51,357 nt of DNA from assembly GCA_032718475.1 (NCBI GenBank), contig JAUCBJ010006773.1, positions 1 through 51,357 on the forward strand, read 5' to 3'. Numbering within the stretch: the stretch's first letter is position 1; each line of letters opens with the position of its first letter. This document shows positions 43,275 through 51,357 of this stretch, one piece after another. The position numbers were made by a program, and so were the translations under genes. Below the pieces are notes generated by a model, which saw nothing but the letters and a program-made list of their open reading frames with translations, did no database searches and was not told the origin of the DNA. This stretch comes from Nemertoderma westbladi. Taxonomy: Eukaryota > Xenacoelomorpha > Nemertodermatida > Nemertodermatidae.

Positions 43275-44254
43275 AGACTAACACGTTCGTGGGGCTTTCG
43301 CGAAGCGCGAGGCTCCGTTATAAGACACAAATTGAAATTATGCGATTCTATCACAAAATCGGTAATTAAGAAATTTAACCAAACCACCAATAAATCAAAG
43401 AAGAGGGGAAGGTCTCTCCCCTTCAACCTCTCTTTTAATCAGCTCAGCGCCCCAACTCCAAAGGCACATCAGATGGTACCGGTACCTGTCAGTGAGATTG
43501 ATGACAGCTATTGACAGTGACAGACACATAATTGTAGGCGACCCAATTTGTTACGAATATATTAACTTTACTTAAACCAATATAGTAATGATAATGTTAG
43601 TAAAATTAAATTAATTGACCATGTCATTCGATCAACGAAATAATTTAGCTAATTCTAAAGACTCCCGATTAAATACCCAAGCCAATCATTGTGCGAAATA
43701 AACAATTTGATATCTCTTCGTACGATCGAATAATCAAACTGTAGCATTAGTCAATATTGTCTATAGTGTACGTATAAGTGGAATTAATTTACTATTGAAA
43801 TAGAAAATAATTTTCCATGGAAGGTCACAAGTAAATTCCACTTGGAAAATTTATTGTCAGACTGACTCCTGTACATGTGTGTGTTTGATTCACGTTTAAA
43901 TATTGATAGAACGACCGACACATTGGTTGAAATAGTGGTACCCGTATGTTAAGTTCGCTTACTTTCGTGGCTCGCCCCACAAATATTTACTAACAGTTTC
44001 ATATATAGTAGACTCTCGTACGTGCTGCGCGAAGGTCGCAGATGATTGTCAGATAACAATACATAAAGGTACCGGTATATAAAACATAACAGTAAAATAA
44101 TACTGTAGTAAGCAACAAACGTAGTGCAGTCCTGAACCTGTAAAGCCACTTACTGTAAAAATCCTACATTAGGCATATAATCGCTGTCTAGGTGATTAGC
44201 TGTCAAATAATGTAGCAAAACAATTTCAATGTCATTGTTTTCTTCTCTTTACAG
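43275..44254 (+). other. Remainder of the second DnaJ gene's intron
   Basis: Mostly AT-rich. An open frame across 43158-43514 covers the splice-site repeats and a basic Ser/Lys-rich stretch; I do not take it as coding. The intron ends in TTTCTTCTCTTTACAG at 44254. Confidence 0.6.
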
Positions 44255-44755
44255 GAGGAGATAAAGTCGGCGTTTTTTAGCCGCTCTAAACGGCTCCACC
44301 CAGACACAGCAGCGGCTTCGGTATCGGAGCCGGACCCGGATGTGCACACCGGAACGCACTTTGTAGAACTGAACGAGGCCTACCAGCAGCTCGGTGACCC
44401 AGCCAGACGAGCCGCCTACGACGTGAGACTGGACATCCTGCTCGAACAGAAACGGAACATCAGTCAAACGTTCAGCGCGGCGGAAAGTTCTGTCGGAGAG
44501 ATGGAACGCTACGCGACGGTTAAGGAGACTAGTAGTCTGCGTTTCTATGGGCTGTTGGCGTTAGCGACCGTGTTGCTAGGCGTGCTGATATACCTGGACT
44601 CAGTTAATAAGGACTCAGTTCGCGAAGGCGCCGCTAGACGGCGTATCGAGCAGCGGAAACACGCGGACCCGATTGGATACAGCGGGTTGGAGGCCCATAT
44701 AGACCGCGCCTTGAAGGTAGAGACAACAGAAGGGGAGAATTCTAGAACAAAGTGA
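44255..44755 (+). CDS. Second DNAJC4-like gene, exon 2 (rest of J domain, membrane helix)
   Basis: 166 codons to TGA at 44753-44755, giving a 208-residue protein with exon 1. It continues the J domain: EEIKSAFFSRSKRLHPD (HPD at 57-59), then an insert relative to the first gene (AASVSEPDPDVHTGTHF), and ELNEAYQQLGDPARRAAYD. A hydrophobic helix lies at about 139-157 (FYGLLALATVLLGVLIYLDS), followed by a basic, Lys/Arg-rich tail. The layout (short N-terminus, J domain, single membrane helix) is the same as in the first gene, so the two are likely tandem duplicates, yet the intron in helix I/II exists only here. Expected role: membrane-bound Hsp70 co-chaperone. Confidence 0.8.
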   Translation, partial: EEIKSAFFSRSKRLHPDTAAASVSEPDPDVHTGTHFVELNEAYQQLGDPARRAAYDVRLDILLEQKRNISQTFSAAESSVGEMERYATVKETSSLRFYGLLALATVLLGVLIYLDSVNKDSVREGAARRRIEQRKHADPIGYSGLEAHIDRALKVETTEGENSRTK

Positions 44756-45757
44756 ATTATTATCACATCCAAGTAAAACAGCTACAATCACCATTGGTTT
44801 GCTGTTTATTCAATTGCGATGCAAATTTGGTGCAACAATAACAAAGTTTACCGAATTGCCTGTCTAAATAAGTCGTTTAAGATCTAGATAAGATTTAAGA
44901 TATATTCTTTTAGGATACAAATTACAAAATTTTTTTTGCAGAATTTAATGGCGAATCCGAATTTGTACGTTATGACTTCTCAACATGTTTAGTTTTGGAG
45001 ATGACGATTTTACTGGTATGTTTCCATAAAAATACAATTAACATTATTGTCGCGAAAAAATGTGTTTCCCGACAAACAGACAGACTAGATTTTGCCGAAC
45101 ATCAAAACTAACATCGAAACATCCGTCATTTTTTAATCAATTCGTTTGAAATTTCCAGTGAATGGTTTTGACATATAAACCAATAAAACTTGTAGACATA
45201 ATTTAGAGATTTTGAGTGTAAGTTTTGATTTGAGCCGAAAATATGAAACAATATCGGCCAAAAATGAAACACATTCTTTTTTAGTTAACATTTAGTCTTC
45301 TGATTAAAATCTGTCTACAAGTTCCATTGGCCAAGATGCCAAGACCCTTCACTGGAAATTTCAAACAAATTGATTGAAAAATGACGGAGTAGATGAATTT
45401 AGAAAAATGCGACCTTTTTTCAGAAAAATCTGAAAAAAATTGGGGGGAAATTCAAATTTAAATTTTTGCAATGAAAAATATCATAAGAACTTACTAATAC
45501 TAATGCCAAAAACTGGAACCGAACTAATAACCTAAGACTAATATAGAATTGTGGAGGACAGAACGATGTTATTAAATAATGGGATGGGGATAATGGGCTG
45601 GAAACTGATGATTAATAAACCCAACAATAAAGTATTAAGATATAATCATATCAATATCAGGGCGACATACTAATAGATAAAATAAAGTTAACCATTTATT
45701 GATATAAAGTTGAAACAGTTTCAGCTGATAATTTTTTAAAACGTCTCGCAATGTAGT
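44756..45757. other. Intergenic DNA with a fold-back element
   Basis: AT-rich, no gene. It holds an inverted repeat: arm 45123-45199 pairs with 45312-45387 at about 80% (CCGTCATTTTTTAATCAAT, TTTGAAATTTCCAGTGAA, AACTTGTAGACA). This is a MITE-like or hairpin structure without an evident TSD. Confidence 0.65.
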
Positions 45758-47757
45758 GGTAGGCCCCTATTATACTAGCCCCTATTATACTAGCCCCTAT
45801 TATACTAGCCCCTATTATACTAGCCCCTATTATACTAGCCCCTATTACACTAGCCCCTATTATACTAGCCCCTATTATACTAGCCCCTATTATACTAGCC
45901 CCTATTATACTAGCCCCTATTATACTAGCCCCTATTATACTAGCCCCTATTATACTAGCCCCTATTATACTAGCCCCTATTATACTAGTCCCTATTATAC
46001 TAGCCCCTATTATACTAGCCCCTATTACACTAGCCCCTATTATACTAGCTCCTATTATACTAGCCCCTATTATACTAGCCCCTATTATACTAGCCCCTAT
46101 TATACTAGCCCCTATTATACTAGCCCCTATTATACTAGCCCCTATTATACTAGCCCCTATTATACTAGCCCCTATTATACTAGCCCCTATTATACTAGCC
46201 CCTATTATACTAGCCCCTATTACACTAGCCCCTATTACACTAGCCCCTATTATACTAGCCCCTATTATACTAGCCCCTATTATACTAGCCCCTATTATAC
46301 TAGCCCCTATTATACTAGCCCCTATTATACTAGCCCCTATTACACTAGCCTCTATTACACTAGCCCCTATTATACTAGACCCTATTATACTAGCCCCTAT
46401 TATACTAGCCCCTATTATACTAGCCCCTATTACACTAGCCCCTATTACTCTAGCCCCTATTATACTAGCCCCTATTATACTAGCCCCTATTATACTAGCC
46501 CCTATTATACTAGCCCCTATTATACTAGCCCGTATTATACTAGCCCCTATTATACTAGCCCCTATTATACTAGCCCCTATTATACTAGCCCCTATTATAC
46601 TAGCCCCTATTATACTAGCCCCTATTATACTAGCCCCTATTATACTAGCCCCTATTATACTTGCCCATATTATACTAGCCCCTATTATACTAGCCCCTAT
46701 TATACTAGCCCCTATTATACTAGCCCCTATTATACTAGCCCCTATTATACTAGCCCCTATTATACTAGCCCGTATTATACTAGCCCCTATTATACTAGCC
46801 CCTATTATACTAGCCCCTATTACAATAGCCCCTATTACACTAGCCCCTATTACAATAGCCCCTATTACACTAGCCCCTATTAAACTAGCCCCTATTACAC
46901 TAGCCCTATTATACTAGCCCATATTATACTAGCCCCTATTATACTAGCCCCTATTATACTAGCCCCTATTATACTAGCCCCTATTATACTAGCCCCTATT
47001 ATACTAGCCCCTATTACACTAGCCCCTATTACACTAGCCCCTATTACACTAGCCCCTATTATACTAGCCCCTATTATACTAGCCCCTATTATACTAGCCC
47101 CTATTATACTAGCCCCTATTATACTAGCCCCTATTATACTAGCCCCTATTATACTAGCCCGTATTATACTAGCCCCTATTATACTAGCCCGTATTATACT
47201 AGCCCCTATTATACTAGCCCCTATTATACTAGCCCCTATTATACTAGCCCCTATTATACTAGCCCCTATTACACTAGCCCCTATTATACTAGCCCCTATT
47301 ATACTAGCCCCTATTATACTAGCCCCTATTATACTAGCCCGTATTATACTAGCCCCTATTATACTAGCCCTTATTATACTAGCCCCTATTATACTAGCCC
47401 CTATTATACTAGCCCCTATTACACTAGCCCCTATTATACTAGCCCCTATTACACTAGCCCCTATTATACTAGCCCCTATTACACTAGCCCCTATTACACT
47501 AGCCCCTATTATACTAGCCCCTATTATACTAGCCCCTATTATACTAGCCCCTATTATACTAGCCCCTATTACACTAGCCCCTATTATACTAGCCCCTATT
47601 ATACTAGCCCCTATTATACTAGCCCCTATTACACTAGCCCCTATTATACTAGCCCCTATTACACTAGCCCCTATTATACTAGCCCCTATTACACTAGCCC
47701 CTATTACACTAGCCCCTATTATACTAGCCCCTATTATACTAGCCCCTATTATACTAA
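45758..47757. repeat. 15-bp satellite (CCCCTATTATACTAG), about 133 units
   Basis: Exact 15-base periodicity for 2 kb. The main variant is TATTACAC for TATTATAC, with rarer GTATTATAC and ATATTATAC forms. A single 14-base unit near 46903 shifts the phase. Since 15 is a multiple of three, one frame per strand stays open: PYYTS repeats on plus (45756-46883) and IIGAS repeats on minus (47770-46895). Variant units recur in clusters (for example 47360-47460 against 47580-47700), showing block amplification. Confidence 0.97.
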
Positions 47758-48148
47758 CTATTTCTAACAACTATTATTTCGCTCTGTTATATTTATAATT
47801 TATTTACACATTTATGTCTTCATTTATATCCCGATTCCGACTTTTTTGGAACGGGATCCCGAAGTTTAAATGGTTAAATAAATTTGGTGAACATCTAAAA
47901 TTTTTTGTTAATAACATGTAATACTATTTATAACAAACCTAAAAAATGAGCATAAATTTGCAGCGCCACCTAGCGGTGCAGATTTATTTTCAAAAAATTT
48001 CGCCTGATAGTTATGTTGCCACATCTTTGGTCTATAATATAAAAAAACTTTCATGTGATTAGATTCAAAACTGTAAAAGCCTTTTTTTTATTGTTAACTA
48101 TAGTATTAACTAATATTAAATAGTAGTAATGAAAGCTTGAAAAGTTGA
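47758..48148. other. AT-rich intergenic DNA
   Basis: Between the satellite and the inverted-repeat-flanked element. Nothing recognised. Confidence 0.4.
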
Positions 48149-49353
48149 TAATTATATTTAATTTATATTTCACGTCAAGCTACTAATAGTAAAAAACCGT
48201 ACCGGTAGGAGGTATGTACAACAAGTAAATAAAAATCGACTGGAGACCCAGACATGCATGTAATCAGTGATCAGCTGACTGCAGACAGTTGATCGGTAGG
48301 CTTACCTCCATCCGAATTTACCCTGGAGTTGGAGCAACAGGGTCGCTTGTCCTTTCTCGATATGGTTGTGACACGTACGAGTCACGCACTTTCAACTGCG
48401 TGGTACCGCAAGCTTACAGCTACTGGGCTCGTCCTGAATGCTACTGCGTGTGTCCCTGAGTCATACAAACGCGGTGTGGTTCGTGGTATGTTCCATCGTA
48501 TATTTAACGTCAGTAAGGGTGGGGATGGTTCCCAACTCAATACTGCTATTGGGGAAGCGAAGTCTATTCTTCACAATAACCAATATACGGATGCGATGGT
48601 CCTACGTGAGCTTACTGCGGTACAAGCCGCTACGGGGCGCACAGGCAGTGACACAGGGACTGAAGTGCCAGCGGTGGTTACCTCTGAGGTCATTGACCTT
48701 AATGGCAACGTGCCGGCTGACAGTTCCAGGCCCATTATCTGTAAGTTTGAGTACCGTGGCCGGGCAACCGACCTCTTTGATCGAAGGTGCGTGGTCTCAT
48801 ACCCACGCCTCGCACACGGCCAGTTCGGTTTGTCTTTACAACCTCCAAACTGCGCCAGTCGCTCCCATCATTAAAACATCCTGTCCCTGATATCCTTGTT
48901 TCTAACGTCGTTTATTCTTTCTCCTGTCCCTCTTGTAAGGGGGGATATGTTAGACACACCATCCAACACCCACTGCGGCCTGTACTGCAAAAGCTTGAAA
49001 TGTACTATATTTGCACGCGTCAGCCAGTTATTAACAAGCAGAAACGTGATTGGCGCAAGTTTGTTGTGCTGCTTCCCAGTGGTTAGTTAGTATGTATCAG
49101 CCACATCACACTTTGCCTGTTCTACTCCTTTGGGAACTTCACTCTACTGACTTCCTACTAGCTTGAGCATCCTGAGAAAGCCCGCTGTATTGGGGCGTAA
49201 CCTACCGATCAGCTGTCTGCAATCAGCTGATCACTGATTACATGCATGTCTGGGTCTCCAGTCGATTTTTATTGACTTGTTGTACATACTGTACCTACCG
49301 GTACGGTTTTTTACTATTAGTAGCTTGACGTGAAATATAAATAAAATATAATA
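48149..49353 (+). mobile_element. Penelope-like element fragment between ~157-bp inverted repeats
   Basis: The arms 48149-48306 and 49195-49353 are reverse complements at about 90% or better (shared blocks include TTTCACGTCAAGCTACTAAT and ATCGACTGGAGACCCAGACA). Between them is about 0.9 kb encoding the end of a Penelope-like RT and a GIY-YIG-like domain. Penelope-like elements are often bounded by terminal repeats in direct or inverted order, which fits. The RT catalytic part is absent. No TSD is clear. Confidence 0.8.
48317..49090 (+). pseudogene. Penelope-like RT C-terminus and degenerate GIY-YIG endonuclease
   Basis: The frame at 48329-48874 begins with GRLSFLDMVVTR and STAWYRKLTATGLVLN...VPESYKRGVVRGMFHR, the region after the RT palm in Penelope-like elements. 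After a frameshift near 48820 another frame (to 49086) reads FTTSKLRQSLPSLKHPVPDI and NVVYSFSCPSCKGGYVRHT, the start of a GIY-YIG nuclease. The conserved Gly of the YIG/YVG part is Arg (GYVRHT), and the rest of the domain is lost. The upstream RT palm with its catalytic Asp residues is missing. Confidence 0.82.
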
Positions 49354-50400
49354 ATATTAAATAGTGAAAAATAACATTTTTTCGAAAAATAAAATTATTC
49401 TGACCTGTCATGTAGAATAGCATCTTAGGCACCTACATTCCAAATTATAGCCAAAACCAAACAATTTTGAAACGTAGAGAGTGAAAAATCGAAAAGTTGT
49501 CCGAAAATGGTGTACCCCCCCCCCCCCCCCCCCCTTAAATTTAACGACACGAAACACTTATTTTTCGTAACGTTATTTTTTCGTTTCGTTATTGTGAAAT
49601 ATGCTTCGTTTCGTTACGTTTTCGTTATGCCATCCCTTATGGTACTAACTAATATTAATTTAATGTTAGGTATCAATTAATAGAAAATAATATGTCGCAG
49701 TGACACCTAATCCTACCAAAACAATAAACGAATGTCTCACAGTCGAAAACTAGGCTTTGCTAAACTAAACGCAACTGCAGATAAAACGAACAATTATTTA
49801 ATAACTTTGTGTCATTGTCTAAACAATTCTACATCTACATTATCTCAGTTTTCTACCGAGACGAATATAAACATATTAAAACTGAAACTAATTATTGAAT
49901 GACTTATTGAAACTGAAATAGAGTGGCGACCCTGCTAAGTGTTTCGCTTGCCGTGCGGGAGTCCTTCCTTATGTTTTGTTTAATCTATGGCGCTGTAGTT
50001 GTAAATATTTTGTTAATTTATTGGGACTAAAACTTGATCTCTTTATGTTTATAAAATATAATATTAATCATTTATATTTATATTTATATTAAATCAATAG
50101 AAGAACTACATAGTTATTAATAACGTTATTGGTTTGTTTTAGAGACTCCGAAATACATAGTTAACAAAACCGTTTCATTATGTATGCGGTATTACCGCAT
50201 TCAGTGAACCGAGTTCGAACCCTGCTCATGTCTCTGGCATGTCATATAGCTGATTTCAGTATCTCGTAATTGACATTTTCAAAGCCTTTCTTTCACTCAA
50301 TGTCGCATCGCAACTTGACTTCTTGCGATATAGAAAGACTATAGGATTCCTTACAACATTACTGCTGCTATTGGATCCCTGTACGACGGTTCCACGAGAT
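49354..50400. other. AT-rich intergenic DNA with a poly-C tract
   Basis: A C-run at 49515-49534, CGTTTCGTTA-type reiterations at about 49555-49620, and otherwise AT-rich unique DNA. A tRNA B-box-like GAGTTCGAACC at 50211 has no matching A box. No gene supported. Confidence 0.45.
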
Positions 50401-50693
50401 CCGCTGGCCGCCAGGGTTCAGGGAGGGGCCGGCTTAGGAGTCTCCGGACTCAGTTCGGCCGCTGGCCGCCAGGGTTCAGGGAGGGGTCGGTATAGGAGTC
50501 TCCGGACTCAGTTCGGCCGCTGGCCGCCAGGGTTCAGGGAGGGGCCGGCATAGGAGTCTCCGGACTCAGTTCGGCCGCTGGCCGCCAGGGTTCAGGGAGG
50601 GGCCGGTATAGGAGTCTCCGGACTCAGTTCGGCCGCCAGGGTTCAGGGAGGCGCCAGTATAGGAGTCTCCAGACTCAGTTCGGCCGCTGGCCG
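50401..50693. repeat. 58-bp GC-rich minisatellite, about 5 units
   Basis: Units at 50401, 50459, 50517 and 50575, plus a shortened, more diverged fifth from about 50633 lacking CTGGCCG. The core is CCGCCAGGGTTCAGGGAGG followed by a GGAGTCTCCGGACTCAG segment. The right-most unit encodes the last residues and stop of the GABP-beta-like ORF on the minus strand; the others lie just downstream of it. Confidence 0.95.
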
Positions 50694-51357
50694 CTTTACC
50701 GCGGTACTTTCTGAGGAGACCCTCACTCTACAATGTTTGAGTAGCGAGCGGGCGCGCGTCGGTTTTGGCACCTCCTGGGTAACCAACTCGGATCCACTGG
50801 AGTCGTCTAGAGAAACCGACTCGCTCGAGTTGCTGCCTTCCTCGACACATAACGAGCCGTTATTACTGGACAAGATCGAGTCAGAAGGTAATAATAATAA
50901 CGAATTATCAACGTTATTTATTGTTGAATTCTCTGTGCTAGGCAATATCGAGAGATTTATACTGCTGTCAGTTGTTAGTAATGCGGTATCAGTTTCCGCG
51001 GATGACGTCATTATTAACAGACTTCCGCCGCCGGAAGCCACAGTGTCTGAGTCCCGGGGGACCTCCTCTGTTTCCTCGACAACCAGTATGACCCCCTCCG
51101 GATCCGCGATCACCTCCCCGGTGAGTAGCGCCACTATCGGAGAGTTCCCGCGGTCCCAGGCCGTGCCTTCCGGGGTCTTACCGAACTTATTCGCGAGCGA
51201 TGCGTCGGCTCGGTTCCGTAGCAAGACGTAGACCACTTCGGGGTGATCGTCGTTGACGGCCCAATGTAGCGCGCTCATTCCGATCATATCGACAGCGTTG
51301 GGCTCCGCTCCATGGCGGAGTAGTAAAACCACGGTCTCTTTGTGGCCGTACTGCGCG
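50643..51357 (-). CDS. GABPB: GABP-beta-like ankyrin-repeat protein, 3' part (cut by window end)
   Basis: Open on the minus strand from the right edge (first full codon near 51356) to the stop at 50645-50643, about 237 codons. The first ~80 residues are ankyrin repeats: QYGHKETVVLLLRHGAEPN, then MSALHWAVNDDHPEVVYVLL and ADASLANKFGKT. These match the third and fourth ankyrin repeats of GABP-beta (ALHWATEHNH-type, SKFCKT-type), the non-DNA-binding partner of the ETS factor GABP-alpha. The remainder is Ser/Thr/Asp-rich and low-complexity, consistent with a transactivation part. The C-terminal leucine zipper known from vertebrate GABPB1 is not seen. The last ~15 residues (RPAAELSLETPILAPP) come from a minisatellite unit, so the end may be secondary or an unspliced read-through. 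The 5' exons lie outside the window. Confidence 0.72.
   Translation of the reverse strand, partial: AQYGHKETVVLLLRHGAEPNAVDMIGMSALHWAVNDDHPEVVYVLLRNRADASLANKFGKTPEGTAWDRGNSPIVALLTGEVIADPEGVILVVEETEEVPRDSDTVASGGGSLLIMTSSAETDTALLTTDSSINLSILPSTENSTINNVDNSLLLLPSDSILSSNNGSLCVEEGSNSSESVSLDDSSGSELVTQEVPKPTRARSLLKHCRVRVSSESTAVKRPAAELSLETPILAPP

Noticed and set aside
43158-43514. 118-codon ORF in the DnaJ intron
   Set aside because: Made of the splice-site repeat followed by low-complexity basic sequence, in another frame from the gene; no family match.
45756-47770. Repetitive PYYTS and IIGAS proteins, collagen- or silk-like at first sight
   Set aside because: Unit length is a multiple of three, so openness is automatic; nothing flanking supports a gene.
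50200-50230. tRNA or tRNA-derived SINE from GAGTTCGAACC
   Set aside because: No A box or cloverleaf arms at suitable distance.

Overview
This is a eukaryotic window, from an invertebrate metazoan genome. The evidence is spliced genes with GT/GC-AG introns, animal-type domains (J-domain proteins with a membrane anchor, a GABP-beta-like ankyrin protein, a bulb-type lectin), and a dense mix of animal-type retroelements (RTE-like and CR1/L2-like LINEs, BEL/Pao, Penelope-like, an unassigned RT family) plus a TTAA-flanked DNA element. The phylum cannot be fixed from the sequence. Host genes are few; most of the window is mobile DNA and tandem repeats.

Layout. 1-2.3 kb: a possible C-terminal exon, then an imperfect tandem duplication in which one copy carries a 5'-truncated LINE with a 13-bp target-site duplication (TSD). 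2.9-9 kb: two decayed reverse-transcriptase elements of one unusual family (minus strand 2.9-5.2 kb, plus strand 7.5-9.0 kb), a 45-bp minisatellite fused to the first, and a truncated RTE-like LINE between them. 9.6-10.6 kb: a 29-bp satellite. 11.1-13.0 kb: a TTAA-flanked, piggyBac-like non-autonomous element abutted by a solo LTR. 13.0-19.6 kb: three exons of a Cys-rich/bulb-type-lectin gene. Its introns hold a near-perfect palindrome, a LINE endonuclease fragment, a LINE insertion with a 12-bp TSD and a ~1.9-kb satellite. 20.4-30.8 kb: an RTE-like LINE split by a full-length ~5.1-kb CR1/L2-like LINE, followed by another RTE-like copy in inverse orientation.

32.7-40.3 kb: a complete-ended, 7.56-kb minus-strand LTR element. 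It has 557-bp LTRs with about 3 differences, a 5-bp TSD, and a BEL/Pao-like gag and protease, but no recognisable RT, RNase H or integrase. 40.3-41.8 kb: a 10-bp satellite starting at the LTR element's TSD. 42.2-44.8 kb: two head-to-tail DNAJC4-like genes 96 bp apart; the second has a tandemly reiterated 5' splice-site region. 45.8-47.8 kb: a 15-bp satellite. 48.1-49.4 kb: a Penelope-like fragment between ~157-bp inverted repeats. 50.4-51.4 kb: the 3' part of a minus-strand GABP-beta-like gene whose C-terminus runs into a 58-bp minisatellite.

The host genes show no obvious joint pathway. The best candidates for novelty are the duplicated splice donor in the second DnaJ gene, the compensatory stem-loop shared by two diverged LTR families, the RT-less but recent BEL-like element, and the Penelope-like fragment inside inverted repeats. 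All similarity statements are by eye from family knowledge; no search was run.
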